Assembly: GCF_016756495.1 (NCBI RefSeq)
Contig: NZ_AP023243.1
Location: forward strand, 7,035,134-7,099,133
DNA from: Mesorhizobium sp. 113-3-3
GTDB lineage: Bacteria > Pseudomonadota > Alphaproteobacteria > Rhizobiales > Rhizobiaceae
DNA: 64,000 nt
Reading direction: 5' to 3'
Shown: positions 43,465 through 52,855 of the stretch, one piece after another
Layout: the number at the start of each line of letters is the position of its first letter
Position numbering within the stretch: the stretch's first letter is position 1
Position numbers and translations under genes: made by a program
Notes under the pieces: model-generated
Databases searched by the model: none
Seen by the model: the letters and a program-made list of their open reading frames with translations, nothing else
Told to the model about the DNA's origin: nothing

Positions 43465-44325
43465 TTACGGCCTGCGAAACCCCGTCGGGCCGCCATAGAG
43501 ATAGCCGATGCGGGCGATCGCCTCTTTCAGCCCTTCGCGCGAGACCAGCATGGTGTGGCCATTGGCGTGGATCATGGTCTCGGCGTCGGTCATGACAGCG
43601 ACATGGCCTTTCCAGAAGACGAGGTCGCCCCGGCGCAACCCGGCATAGTCCGGGCCAGGCTCAAGCGGTTCGCCGATGCTTGCCGCCTGCATGTCGGAAT
43701 CGCGCAGCACGTTCTTGCCGACCATGCGCATTGCCAGTTGCACCAGGCCGGAACAGTCGATGCCGAAACCGGACGCGCCGCCCCAGAGATAGGGTGTGCC
43801 GAGAAACGTCTCGGCGACCGCGACATAGTCAGCGGCAATTTCGCCGATTGGCCTGAGATGGCCCGCGATGACAGCCTCGCCGGAGGGCAAGACCGCATAG
43901 TGCGTGCCGCGCGTCTCGGCGGTGCCCGTCACCGTCACTGTCGATCCCATCGACAGCTGTCCGGCGATCGGAAAGCGCAGGTCGGGGCCGGGATAGAGAA
44001 AGGTGCGGGGGACCGAAACGATATGGGTAGGCGCATTGTCGCGTCCGCTCAACTGCGTTGAGCCGACATAGCCGACATAGCCGTCGCGTTCGGCCTGGAT
44101 CCAGGCCCAGCCCTCGGCATCCTCGAAAACCAGCACGTCGTCGCCGAACACGGCTTGTGTGTTGATGCCCGCATCCGGCCTAGGCGCCTTGCGGATGTCG
44201 GCCACCGCTGCCGAAATCCGCGCCGGCCGGCCGGTGACAAAACGCTCAGCAGTAACCTCACCTTTCAGCCTTGCGTCGGCAAGATCGGATCGGAAGGCGT
44301 GGAGGCGTGCATCGTGAGCAGTCAA
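43465..44325 (-). CDS. NlpC/P60 family cell-wall peptidase
   Basis: 286-residue peptidoglycan hydrolase. N-terminal SH3-like domains (VFEDAEGWAWIQAERDGYVG, GTAETRGTHYAVLPSGEAV) precede the NlpC/P60 peptidase: GTPYLWGGASGFGIDCSGLV with catalytic Cys, then GDLVFWKGHVAVMTD with catalytic His, and MIHANGHTMLVSREGL. No clear signal peptide was seen. The frame is open much further, through the MarR gene in another phase, so the start was set at the TTG at 44325, which has AGGG eight bases upstream. Another start is possible. Confidence 0.85.
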   Translation of the reverse strand: MTAHDARLHAFRSDLADARLKGEVTAERFVTGRPARISAAVADIRKAPRPDAGINTQAVFGDDVLVFEDAEGWAWIQAERDGYVGYVGSTQLSGRDNAPTHIVSVPRTFLYPGPDLRFPIAGQLSMGSTVTVTGTAETRGTHYAVLPSGEAVIAGHLRPIGEIAADYVAVAETFLGTPYLWGGASGFGIDCSGLVQLAMRMVGKNVLRDSDMQAASIGEPLEPGPDYAGLRRGDLVFWKGHVAVMTDAETMIHANGHTMLVSREGLKEAIARIGYLYGGPTGFRRP

Positions 44326-44354
44326 ATCGGCAACCCTGTCATATGGGCAAACGG

Positions 44355-44705
44355 TCAAATTGGCAGTTCGTGCGCCCTGGCGATGATACCATCGCCGAAG
44401 CGCTCGACAAAGAGCGCGCCCTCGACCGTGCGCTTTATCAGCACGTTGCGCTTGTCGAGTTCGTCGCGATGGCGCGACACCAGCTTCAGCGCGCCCATCG
44501 TGTCGAGCGCGCGGGTGATGACCGGCTTGGTGACGTTGAGGCGGGCGGCGAGCCCGCGCACCGTGTGCGGCGGCGGATCGAGATAGATGGTGAACAGGAT
44601 CGCCGTCTGGCGCATGGTCAAGTCTGGCGCGTCGTCGCGCACCTGCGACAGCATGACTTGCTGCCACAGTCGCAAGGCCTGGCTCGGGCGCATCGCAATC
44701 GACAT
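44355..44705 (-). CDS. MarR-type winged-helix protein
   Basis: 116-residue winged-helix DNA-binding protein of the MarR class (LTMRQTAILFTIYLDPPPHT, VRGLAARLNVTKPVITRALD, GALKLVSRHRDELDKRNVLI). It lies 29 bases upstream of the NlpC/P60 gene on the same strand, so they are probably cotranscribed. ATGs at 44705 and 44693 are both possible starts. The effector and targets are unknown. Confidence 0.85.
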   Translation of the reverse strand: MSIAMRPSQALRLWQQVMLSQVRDDAPDLTMRQTAILFTIYLDPPPHTVRGLAARLNVTKPVITRALDTMGALKLVSRHRDELDKRNVLIKRTVEGALFVERFGDGIIARAHELPI

Positions 44706-44774
44706 CGCGCCAGCATGACGGCAAATTGTTTCGGTTCCGTTTCAGTTTTAGCGATTTGCCGGCTGAGCCTGCCG

Positions 44775-46139
44775 TCAGCCAAAGCGTGTCGAGATGATCC
44801 GCTCAAGCGCGCGAATGCCTTGCGCCTCGCCGCCGGCGGGACCATGCGCACGATCGGCGGGGTTCCAGGCAAAGATGTCGAAATGCGCCCAGCTCGCCGT
44901 CTTCTCGACAAAACGCTTGAGGAACAGCGCCGCCGTGATCGATCCAGCAAAACCGTCCGTGGTGACATTGTTGATGTCAGCGATCTTCGACGACAGTTTC
45001 GCGTCGTAAGGCCGCCACAGCGGCATGCGCCACAGCGGATCCTCGACCGCCAGCGAGGCCGCCGCCAGATCCGAGGCCAGCGCTTCGTCGCTGGTATAGA
45101 AAGGCGGCAGATCGGGGCCAAGTGCGACACGTGCTGCCCCGGTCAGCGTCGCCATGTCGACCAGCAGCTGCGGTTCCTCGTCATCGGCCAGCGCCAGCGC
45201 GTCGCCGAGCACCAGCCTGCCTTCAGCATCCGTGTTGCCGATCTCGACCGTGATGCCCTTGCGGCTCGCCAGCACGTCACCCGGTCTGAAAGCATTGCCG
45301 GCAATCGAATTCTCGACGGCGGGGATCAGCACGCGCAGCCGCACATTCAGCCCGGCGGCCATGATCATCGAGGCCAGGCCAAGCACATTGGCCGCACCGC
45401 CCATGTCCTTCTTCATCAACAGCATGCCGGACGACGGCTTGATGTCGAGACCGCCAGTGTCGAAGCAGACGCCCTTGCCGACCAGCGTCACCTTCGGCGC
45501 GCCCTCTTGCCCCCAGACCATGTCGATCAGGCGCGGCGCGCCCGACGAGGCGCGGCCGACGGCGTGGATCATCGGGAAGTTCCGCGTCAGCAACTCGTCG
45601 CCCTTGATGACGGAGACGTCGGCCTTGTGAGTCGCGGCCAGGGTGCGCACCGCCTTCTCCAGATCATCCGGCCCCATGTCGCTGGTCGGCGTGTTGACCA
45701 GGTCACGGGCCAGGAAGACGCCATCGGCGATGCGGCGAACGCGCACCGCGTCGACACCGGCCGGCACGTGGAAACGCAGCGCCTTGCCCGGCTTCTTGCC
45801 GTAACGGGCAAAGACATAACCGCCGAGCGCCAGCGCGATTACCGCGAGTTCCGGCTCGGCCGGCGCCGAGGCGAAATGCCAGTCGCCTTCCGGCAGGGTT
45901 TTCGACAGCCCGCCGAGCGCCAGCGCGCCTTCGCCATCGCCGATGCCGAACAGCGCGCCGGCAAGCGCGCCGTTTTCGCCGGGCAGGGCGAGCGTCCTGC
46001 CTGCCTCGCCGGAAAAGCCGTTTACTCTGGCCCAGCTGACAACAGATGGCGCAAGGCCCGCGGCCTCCAGACCGTCTCGGGCCACCAGATGCACCGGCAG
46101 CGCACCTTGCAATTTCGTCTCGACGAGTTCGACAGGCAT
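44775..46139 (-). CDS. Leucyl aminopeptidase, M17 family
   Basis: 454-residue metallo-aminopeptidase. The C-terminal catalytic domain has VTLVGKGVCFDTGGLDIKPS, the binuclear-metal region MKKDMGGAANVLGLA and the signature EIGNTDAEGRLVLGDALA; cleaves N-terminal residues from peptides in the cytoplasm. The ATG at 46139 is preceded by AGGAG at eight bases. It is divergent from tadD. The frame open to 46250 is an overextension. Confidence 0.92.
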   Translation of the reverse strand: MPVELVETKLQGALPVHLVARDGLEAAGLAPSVVSWARVNGFSGEAGRTLALPGENGALAGALFGIGDGEGALALGGLSKTLPEGDWHFASAPAEPELAVIALALGGYVFARYGKKPGKALRFHVPAGVDAVRVRRIADGVFLARDLVNTPTSDMGPDDLEKAVRTLAATHKADVSVIKGDELLTRNFPMIHAVGRASSGAPRLIDMVWGQEGAPKVTLVGKGVCFDTGGLDIKPSSGMLLMKKDMGGAANVLGLASMIMAAGLNVRLRVLIPAVENSIAGNAFRPGDVLASRKGITVEIGNTDAEGRLVLGDALALADDEEPQLLVDMATLTGAARVALGPDLPPFYTSDEALASDLAAASLAVEDPLWRMPLWRPYDAKLSSKIADINNVTTDGFAGSITAALFLKRFVEKTASWAHFDIFAWNPADRAHGPAGGEAQGIRALERIISTRFG

Positions 46140-46180
46140 TCGATGTTCTCCTGCCGACCCGAGCCCCGAGTCGGCGTTTC

Positions 46181-46195
46181 TTAACTCTCCGTTAG
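46181..46195. promoter_or_regulatory. CtrA-like site between pepB-type gene and tadD
   Basis: TTAA-N7-TTAG at 46181-46195, one base from the CtrA consensus TTAA-N7-TTAA, in the 124-base divergent promoter region upstream of tadD. A GAGTC lies at 46168-46172. An almost identical TTAA-N7-TTAG occurs near the dnaA end of the window. CtrA control of Tad pilus genes is known in Caulobacter. Confidence 0.45.
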
Positions 46196-46263
46196 GGTTA
46201 ACAGAATATTTCTGCGGGAGGGAAGATGGCCACGCAATGGCCGCGCGCATGAATGGAGGCTAG

Positions 46264-47091
46264 GTGCCGATGCCGACCAACCGCACAGTGAATGCCAGGG
46301 GAAAACGGCTAGTCACCACGGCCCTCATGCTGGCGCTCGCGGCGGGGGTCGCCGGGTGCGGAACCAGCAGGATGACCACCGGCTCTATCGGCCGCAGCGG
46401 CGGCAAGCCGCTGGAGACCATGTCGGCGGGAGAAGTCCACAATGCCACGGCCGCCCTTGGGCAGTCCTACTCCAAGAATCCCAACGACAAGCGAATTGCA
46501 ACCAACTTCGCGGCCGCGCTGCAGATGGACGGCGATGCCGACCAGTCGCTTGCCGTGATGCGCAAACTGGCGATCGCCTATCCCAAGGATCGCGACGTGC
46601 TGGCCGCCTATGGCAAGGCGCTGGCCGCCAATGGCCAGTTCGACGCAGCGCTCGACGCCGTGCGCCGCGCACAGACACCGGAATATCCGGACTGGAGGCT
46701 GGTGTCGGCGGAAGCGGCCATCCTTGACCAGCTCGGCCAGAAGGACGATGCACGCCAGCTTTACCGCAAGGCCCTCGAACTGAAGCCGAACGAGCCCTCG
46801 GTTCTCTCCAATCTCGGCATGTCCTATGTGCTGGAAGGGGATCTGCGCACTGCGGAAACCTACATGCGTTCGGCCGCCCAGCAGCCCAACGCCGACAGCC
46901 GTGTACGCCAGAACCTGGCATTGGTCGTCGGCCTTCAGGGCCGCTTCGACGAAGCCGAAAAGATCGCCTCGCAGGAGCTCTCGCCCGAGCAGGCGCAGGC
47001 CAATGTCGCCTATCTCAGGCAGATGCTGGCGCAGCAGAATGCCTGGAGACAGCTCAAGGATCAGGACAAGTCGAAGACGGCAACCAACTGA
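46264..47091 (+). CDS. tadD: Tad pilus assembly lipoprotein TadD
   Basis: 275-residue outer-membrane-type lipoprotein with a lipobox (LMLALAAGVAGC) near residue 32 and tetratricopeptide repeats (KDRDVLAAYGKALAANGQFD, DARQLYRKALELKPNEPSVL, RTAETYMRSAAQQPNADSRV). TadD is needed for assembly of Flp pili. The start is either GTG at 46264 or ATG at 46270; a GGAGG lies just upstream of both. It points away from the main tad operon on the other strand, from which it is separated by a large palindrome. Confidence 0.88.
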   Translation: MPMPTNRTVNARGKRLVTTALMLALAAGVAGCGTSRMTTGSIGRSGGKPLETMSAGEVHNATAALGQSYSKNPNDKRIATNFAAALQMDGDADQSLAVMRKLAIAYPKDRDVLAAYGKALAANGQFDAALDAVRRAQTPEYPDWRLVSAEAAILDQLGQKDDARQLYRKALELKPNEPSVLSNLGMSYVLEGDLRTAETYMRSAAQQPNADSRVRQNLALVVGLQGRFDEAEKIASQELSPEQAQANVAYLRQMLAQQNAWRQLKDQDKSKTATN

Positions 47092-47116
47092 GGCGGCGAG
47101 CTACAAAGGCCCCGAT

Positions 47117-47158
47117 TGAACGAAAAGCCGCGCTGAATTCAGCGCGGCTTTTCGTTCA
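47117..47158. terminator. Perfect 42-bp palindrome, bidirectional terminator
   Basis: A perfect 42-base palindrome (21-bp arms, centre GAATTC) contains GCCGCGCTGAATTCAGCGCG flanked by AAAA and TTTT runs. It sits 25 bases after the tadD stop and 18 bases before the tadC stop codon on the opposite strand, so it can end both transcripts. Confidence 0.93.
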
Positions 47159-47176
47159 GGTTGGCGTGCCTCGCTG

Positions 47177-48196
47177 CTACTTGGCCGATGACGATCCCGA
47201 ATGATCGCCGAAGATGCCGCGCTGGCTGACCTGGATGCCGGCAGGACCCAGGATGATGGCGAAAAGCACCGGCAGGAAGAACAGGATCATCGGCACGGTG
47301 AGCTTGGGGGGCAAGGCGGCCGCCTTCTTCTCGGCGGCGTTCATGCGCATGTCGCGGCTTTCGGCGGCAAGCACGCGCAACGCATGCGCCACCGGTGTGC
47401 CGTAGCGTTCGGCCTGGACGAGCGCCTGCGACACTGATTTGACCGATTCCAGACCGGTACGGTTCGCAAGATTCTCATAGGCCTGCTTGCGTTCCTGCAG
47501 ATAGGAGAGCTCGGCGTTGGTCAGGATGAATTCTTCCGCCAGAGCCACAGACTGCGCGCCGATCTCGTCGGCGACCTTGCGCAGCGCGGCTTCGACCGAC
47601 ATGCCCGACTCAACGCAGATCAGCATCAGGTCCAGCGCATCCGGCCACGCCATCTGGATCGACTGCTTGCGCTTGGTGGCGCGATTGTTGACATAGAGAA
47701 CCGGTGCGTAGAAGCCGCCATAGGCGACGAGGATGCAGACGAACATCCGGATGACCAGGGGTTTGTCGGGCAATCCTCCGAGCACGAATATGTAGACCAG
47801 ACCCAGCGCGAAGCCGACAAAAGGCAGCACGAGGCGGAAGAAGAGAAACCGCGTCAGCGGGTTCTGTCCGCGAAAGCCGGCCACCTTGAGCTTCTGCAAG
47901 GTGCTCTCGTCGGCCAATGCGCGCCGCAGGTCGAGTCTATCGACGATGTTGCGCATGCCGACCGACTGTTGCTCGCGCAGGCCCTTGCGGCGGCGATCAG
48001 CCTCGGTCGCAAGCCGTGCGCGCTGCTTGGCGCGAAGCTCGTCGCGTTCCAGCGCGACCGACTTCATGCGCGACTTGAGCTGGTTTCCGCCGAATGCCGG
48101 CAGCAATGTAAAGACCGTCGCGAACACGGCGATGCCGACCAGCAGCGCTATCAGCAGGCTGGGGTCCGTCAGAGATTTGATGACTTGTTCGGTCAT
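47177..48196 (-). CDS. tadC: Tad pilus inner-membrane platform protein TadC
   Basis: 339-residue GspF/PilC-type platform protein: an N-terminal membrane helix (LIALLVGIAVFATVFTLLPA), a cytoplasmic T2SSF domain (DLMLICVESGMSVEAALRKV) and C-terminal helices (LTVPMILFFLPVLFAIILGP). Next in the operon is tadB upstream. Together they form the pilus export platform with CpaF. Confidence 0.93.
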   Translation of the reverse strand: MTEQVIKSLTDPSLLIALLVGIAVFATVFTLLPAFGGNQLKSRMKSVALERDELRAKQRARLATEADRRRKGLREQQSVGMRNIVDRLDLRRALADESTLQKLKVAGFRGQNPLTRFLFFRLVLPFVGFALGLVYIFVLGGLPDKPLVIRMFVCILVAYGGFYAPVLYVNNRATKRKQSIQMAWPDALDLMLICVESGMSVEAALRKVADEIGAQSVALAEEFILTNAELSYLQERKQAYENLANRTGLESVKSVSQALVQAERYGTPVAHALRVLAAESRDMRMNAAEKKAAALPPKLTVPMILFFLPVLFAIILGPAGIQVSQRGIFGDHSGSSSAK

Positions 48197-48205
48197 GCCG
48201 CGGCC

Positions 48206-49219
48206 CTAGACTTCGAAGTTCATCATCTTGCGCATGACCAGGATGCCGATCGACATCCAGACAGCGGCACAACCCAGTATCAGATTGCCGACGCTGGTGG
48301 TGAACAGCGGCATCAGATAGTCGGGACTGGAAAGATAGACGAGAAAGGCAACGATGAAGGGCAGTGCGCCGATGATGGCGGCGGACGCCTTCGCCTCCAT
48401 GGACAGCGCCTGCACCTTGGCCTTCATCTTCTTGCGATCACGAAGCACGCGTGAAAGGTTGCCCAGCGCCTCGGAAAGATTGCCGCCGGCCTGCGACTGG
48501 ATCTGGATGACGATGCCGAAGAAACTCGCCTCGGTGCATGGCATGGTTTCGGGCATACGCAAGGCGGCATCGGGGATCGACAGGCCCATCTGCTGCGAAT
48601 CGACGATGCGGCGAAACTCCATCTTCACCGGCTCGGGGGATTCGTTGGCGATCAGGCGCACGGCGTCGTTCAGCGGCAGGCCGGACTTGACCGCGCGCAC
48701 GATGATGTCGAGCGCGTTTGGAAATTCGTTGAGGAACGCCTTGACCCGGCGCGTGCGGCGAAACGATACGAACCAGCGCGGCAGGCCGAGCGCGCCGGCC
48801 AACAGCACGCCTGGCAAGACAAGCATCGGCGCGCCGGCCACGAATGCGACCACCGTCAGGGCGAGACCGCATATGGCGGAATAGATGTAGAAACGCTCGA
48901 TCGAGACCTTCATCCCGGCCTGCCGAAGTTGCGCCTTCAGCGGCGGCTTCTTGACCGCGCTGTCCTTGGTCTTCTGCTTCTCATCGAGTTCCTTCAGCGA
49001 ATCCTGCACGGATTTCCGGCGTTTGGCCGCATCCGTCGCGCGGTCGCGGGTGGCCTTGACGATGGACCGGTCCGTCTCGGCGGCCTTGATCGTTTCCAGC
49101 CGCTTGCCAGCCTGTCTCTCATTGCTGATCTGGTTGAACAGGAATGCATAGGCGACCGCGCCGGCGCTGAAGCCGGCGAGTACGACAAACGCCAATACGG
49201 TGCCGTCAATTCCAAACAT
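48206..49219 (-). CDS. tadB: Tad pilus inner-membrane platform protein TadB
   Basis: 337-residue T2SSF family protein paired with TadC, with an N-terminal helix (VLAFVVLAGFSAGAVAYAFL), T2SSF domain (ALDIIVRAVKSGLPLNDAVR, GIVIQIQSQAGGNLSEALGN) and C-terminal helices. Nine bases separate it from tadC, and 23 from cpaF. Confidence 0.93.
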   Translation of the reverse strand: MFGIDGTVLAFVVLAGFSAGAVAYAFLFNQISNERQAGKRLETIKAAETDRSIVKATRDRATDAAKRRKSVQDSLKELDEKQKTKDSAVKKPPLKAQLRQAGMKVSIERFYIYSAICGLALTVVAFVAGAPMLVLPGVLLAGALGLPRWFVSFRRTRRVKAFLNEFPNALDIIVRAVKSGLPLNDAVRLIANESPEPVKMEFRRIVDSQQMGLSIPDAALRMPETMPCTEASFFGIVIQIQSQAGGNLSEALGNLSRVLRDRKKMKAKVQALSMEAKASAAIIGALPFIVAFLVYLSSPDYLMPLFTTSVGNLILGCAAVWMSIGILVMRKMMNFEV

Positions 49220-49242
49220 CGACCAGAACCCTCAACGCCGCG

Positions 49243-50751
49243 TCAGTCAGCGCGTTTCTCCATTGCCTCTAGCGCAACGGCGAGGCGCTGCTCCTCGCCG
49301 TAGTAGCGAGCCCGGTCCCAGAAATGCGGGCGGCCGATGCCGGTCGAGACATGCTCGCCCAGCAGCCTGCCGTTGGCGTCCTCGCCCTTGATGTTGTAGA
49401 GGACGATGTCCTGCGTGATGATGACGTCGCCTTCCATCCCGATCACCTCGGTGATGTGGGTGATGCGACGCGATCCGTCGCGCAGACGCGCCGCCTGGAT
49501 GATCACGTCGATGGAACCGACGACGATTTCACGCACGGTTTTCTGCGGCAGCGAATAGCCGCCCATGGCGATCATGGATTCGATACGGTTCAGGCATTCG
49601 CGCGGGCTATTCGAGTGGATCGTTCCCATCGAGCCGTCATGGCCGGTGTTCATCGCTTGCAGAAGGTCGAACACTTCGGGTCCGCGCACTTCGCCGACGA
49701 TGATGCGCTCGGGCCGCATGCGCAGGCAGTTCTTGACCAGGTCGCGCATCGTCACCTCGCCTTCGCCTTCAAGGTTGGGCGGACGGGTTTCCAGGCGCAC
49801 GACATGCGGCTGCTGCAGTTGCAGTTCGGCCGAGTCCTCGCAGGTGATGACGCGCTCGTCGCGGTCGATGTAGTTGGTCAGGCAGTTGAGCAATGTCGTC
49901 TTGCCCGAGCCGGTGCCGCCCGAGATGACGATGTTGCAGCGAACGCGACCGATGATCTTGAGGACTTCGGCGCCCTGCGGCGAGATGGCGCCGAACCTGA
50001 CCAGCTGGTCGAGCGTCAGCTTGTCCTTCTTGAATTTGCGGATGGTGAGTGCGGTGCCGTCGATGGCGAGCGGCGGCGCGATGACGTTGACGCGGGAGCC
50101 GTCGGGCAGGCGGGCGTCGCAGATCGGGCTGGATTCATCGACGCGGCGACCGACCTGACTGACAATGCGCTGGCAGATGTTGAGAAGCTGCTGATTGTCA
50201 CGAAAGCGAATGCCGGTCTGCTCGACCTTGCCGTTGACTTCGATGTAGACGTTCTTGGAACCGTTGACCATGATGTCGGCGATGTCGTCGCGGGCGAGCA
50301 ACGGCTCGAGCGGCCCATAACCAAGCACGTCGTTGCAGATGTCCTCGAGCAGTTCCTCCTGCTCGGCGATCGACATCGCGAAGTTCTTGATCGCGATGAT
50401 GTCGTTGACGATGTCGCGGATTTCCTCGCGCGCGGTCTCCGGGTCGAGCTTGGCGAGCTGCGACAGGTCGATCGTGTCGATGAGCGCCGAGAAAACCTGG
50501 CTCTTGGTGTCGTAGTAAGTTTCGCTTTTTTCGCGCTGGGGCCGCTTGGCCTCCGGCGCGATGGGCGGCGCCTCGACGGCGCGGCGAGCCGGCGGCGCCA
50601 CAGGTGCGCTTGGCTGCAGCGGTGCCGCGGGCCGGGCCAGAACCGCCGTATCCGCCGAACCCGCCGGCGGCGGCGCGGCCGGCGCCGGTGCTGGCTGGCG
50701 GAATTCCGGCGTAAACCGGTTGCCGTCGTCGTTGCCTCTTTTACCGAACAT
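49243..50751 (-). CDS. cpaF: Tad pilus ATPase CpaF (TadA)
   Basis: 502-residue secretion ATPase that powers Flp pilus assembly. The Ala/Pro-rich N-terminus (~80 residues) is followed by the VirB11/PilT-type core: Walker [21 protein letters not shown] near residue 275, Walker B and Asp box [20 protein letters not shown], and the His box [20 protein letters not shown]. It is part of the operon cpaB-cpaC-cpaD-cpaE-cpaF-tadB-tadC. Confidence 0.95.
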   Translation of the reverse strand: MFGKRGNDDGNRFTPEFRQPAPAPAAPPPAGSADTAVLARPAAPLQPSAPVAPPARRAVEAPPIAPEAKRPQREKSETYYDTKSQVFSALIDTIDLSQLAKLDPETAREEIRDIVNDIIAIKNFAMSIAEQEELLEDICNDVLGYGPLEPLLARDDIADIMVNGSKNVYIEVNGKVEQTGIRFRDNQQLLNICQRIVSQVGRRVDESSPICDARLPDGSRVNVIAPPLAIDGTALTIRKFKKDKLTLDQLVRFGAISPQGAEVLKIIGRVRCNIVISGGTGSGKTTLLNCLTNYIDRDERVITCEDSAELQLQQPHVVRLETRPPNLEGEGEVTMRDLVKNCLRMRPERIIVGEVRGPEVFDLLQAMNTGHDGSMGTIHSNSPRECLNRIESMIAMGGYSLPQKTVREIVVGSIDVIIQAARLRDGSRRITHITEVIGMEGDVIITQDIVLYNIKGEDANGRLLGEHVSTGIGRPHFWDRARYYGEEQRLAVALEAMEKRAD

Positions 50752-50775
50752 GATCGACTACCGGTTCCAAAAGCG

Positions 50776-52065
50776 TCACTTCTTGTTGCGCGAGAGCTTG
50801 CCGAGGAGGCTGCCCAGGCCAGCCTTCTTCTTCGAGCGGATTTCGCTTCGCCCGGTCAGCACATGGGCAATCTCGTTGATGATCGCGACAACCGGGTTCT
50901 TGGCATCCATCTCGCCGAGCATACGCCCGTTGTTGGCGGCATTGCCGAACAGCAATGGATCGAAGCCGATGACCGACATCGGCGTCAGGCCGAGCGGCTC
51001 GGCGAAATCGGACGGCGAAATTTCCGGCCGCTTGGGAACGCCGGCCTGGTTGATGATCAGCTTCGGCGGCGGGTCGTTGGGACGAAGCCGCTTGAGCATG
51101 TCGACCATGTTCTTGGTGTTGCGCAGATTGGCCAGTTCCGGCGTCGCGGTGATGACGATCTCGTCGGCCTTGACCAGCGTGTTCTTGGCCCAGCCGGTCC
51201 AGACATGGGGGACGTCCAGCACCAGAAGCGGCACGCTGCGCTGCGCAGTATCGACGAGCTGCGCAAAGGCATCGGGGTCGAAGTCGTAGACGCGTTCCAG
51301 CGTCGAGGGCGCCGCGAGCAACGACAGATGCTCGGCGCACTGCGTCAGCAGCCGGTCGAGATAGACCTCGTCGACGCGCTCGGGCGAGAACACCGCCTCG
51401 GCGATGCCCTGTGCCGGATCCTGGTCGAAATTGATGTTGGCCGTGCCGAAGGCGAGATCGAGGTCGGCGACGACGACCTCGGATTTGAACAAGGAAGACA
51501 TTGCCCAGGCGACATTGTGGGCGATGGTGGAAGAGCCGACGCCGCCCTTGGCGCCGACAAAGGCGATCGAACGGCCAATCGGTTCAGCCTCCGGATCGAC
51601 GAAAATCGACGACACGACACTGACGATGTCGGCCATCGACACTGGCGCGATGACATATTCGGAGATGCCCGAGCGGATGAGCTCGCGATAGAGACCGACA
51701 TCGTTGTAATGGCCGATCACCACCACTTTCGAGGACGGATCGCAGTATTCGGAGAGCTGGGCGAGTTGCTCCAGCAATTGCTTGGGTTCGCTGCGCGACT
51801 CCAATAGGATCAGGTTCGGCGTCGGCGCCGACTGATAGAACTCGATTGCCGTGGGAACGCCGCCCATATGGACCTTGAGATGCGCCTTGGTCATACGGCG
51901 GTCCTCGCCGGCGCGCTCGACCGGATTGGCAACGCCCTCGGTCTCGCAGAATGCCTGGATCGAGATGCGCGGAACCGGCCGCAACGCCTGCATCGCGGCG
52001 ATGTCCTGCGGTGATGTATCACCGCCGTCCACGGTGGCGTCATAGGCAAGATTGCTCATGGTCAT
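50776..52065 (-). CDS. cpaE: Tad pilus localisation ATPase CpaE (TadZ-like)
   Basis: 429 residues with an N-terminal receiver-like domain without obvious phosphorylation site and a MinD/ParA-type ATPase domain: IAFVGAKGGVGSSTIAHNVA (deviant Walker A) near residue 170, VVADLDLAFGTANINFDQDP and LLVLDVPHVWTGWAKNTLVK. CpaE localises the Tad machinery to the pole in Caulobacter. Starts at 52065 or 52059. Confidence 0.94.
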   Translation of the reverse strand: MTMSNLAYDATVDGGDTSPQDIAAMQALRPVPRISIQAFCETEGVANPVERAGEDRRMTKAHLKVHMGGVPTAIEFYQSAPTPNLILLESRSEPKQLLEQLAQLSEYCDPSSKVVVIGHYNDVGLYRELIRSGISEYVIAPVSMADIVSVVSSIFVDPEAEPIGRSIAFVGAKGGVGSSTIAHNVAWAMSSLFKSEVVVADLDLAFGTANINFDQDPAQGIAEAVFSPERVDEVYLDRLLTQCAEHLSLLAAPSTLERVYDFDPDAFAQLVDTAQRSVPLLVLDVPHVWTGWAKNTLVKADEIVITATPELANLRNTKNMVDMLKRLRPNDPPPKLIINQAGVPKRPEISPSDFAEPLGLTPMSVIGFDPLLFGNAANNGRMLGEMDAKNPVVAIINEIAHVLTGRSEIRSKKKAGLGSLLGKLSRNKK

Positions 52066-52103
52066 GCTCTTTTCCGTGGCTTCTCTTTCCTCGAGGGCTC
52101 GGC

Positions 52104-52841
52104 TCAGTACGTCACTTCCGAACTGCCGAGGAATTCAGTCGAAATGCCCCTGCTGCGATAGACATCGATCACCGCGCCGCGATTTTCCGCGTCGATGGTG
52201 GTCTGTTTACGCGGTCCGAGCAGGTCGGCCGGGTTCGCCATCTGGGCGGCGAGATTGTTCTGATAGGAGCAACCGAAGTCGGCATAGTGCTTGTTTTCCG
52301 ACGTCTCGACCAGATCCGCGGGCCAGCGTCCGCATTTGTCGGTCTGGGCTCTCACCGCGATATAGGAGACGCGGATCGGGGCCGAAGCCTCGCCAGATCC
52401 AGCCTGATAGGAGACCACGACGATCCGGTTGCGCTTGATGCCGCTGGCGACCGCGAGCCTGGCGAAGTCACGGCCGGCCGCCGCCGCGGCGACCTCGTTG
52501 GCCGACCCGCTCGGAATCTGGATCGTCAATGTCGGCGCGGCACTCTTGTCATAGCCGTCGAGGAAACCGAGCAGCGTGTCGCGCTGCGAACCGGTCATGC
52601 CGCGGTCGCCGGCGCCGACGGGCAGGTCGATCTTCTGATTCTTCTCGGCAATGACGATCGGATGGTTGGTGCGATAGTCGTCCGGAATCGCGCCGACTGT
52701 GACGCTGTCGCGCTGGGCACAGCCGGCCAGCAGCGCGGTCATCGCGACCGCCAGAACCGGCAGCATCCGCAGGCCAGCCCGCAAGTGGCTGGCGCGCATC
52801 GTCGTGGCGATGGTCCTGGTCTTCAACGCTGACTGAGACAT
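52104..52841 (-). CDS. cpaD: Tad pilus assembly lipoprotein CpaD
   Basis: 245-residue secretin-associated protein with an N-terminal lipobox (AVAMTALLAGCAQRD). Family region: PDDYRTNHPIVIAEKNQKID near the N-terminus, and RVSYIAVRAQTDKCGRWPAD, FGCSYQNNLAAQMANPADLL at the C-terminus with the two cysteines of the family. The frame opens at a GTG at 52859 that overlaps the cpaC stop, but the ATG at 52841 is the more usual start. Confidence 0.92.
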   Translation of the reverse strand: MSQSALKTRTIATTMRASHLRAGLRMLPVLAVAMTALLAGCAQRDSVTVGAIPDDYRTNHPIVIAEKNQKIDLPVGAGDRGMTGSQRDTLLGFLDGYDKSAAPTLTIQIPSGSANEVAAAAAGRDFARLAVASGIKRNRIVVVSYQAGSGEASAPIRVSYIAVRAQTDKCGRWPADLVETSENKHYADFGCSYQNNLAAQMANPADLLGPRKQTTIDAENRGAVIDVYRSRGISTEFLGSSEVTY

Positions 52842-52855
52842 GTCCGCTTCCCCAT

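Noticed and set aside
49324..51807. An 827-codon plus-strand frame across cpaF and cpaE
   Set aside because: Antisense shadow; both ATPase genes on the minus strand show Walker motifs and operon spacing.
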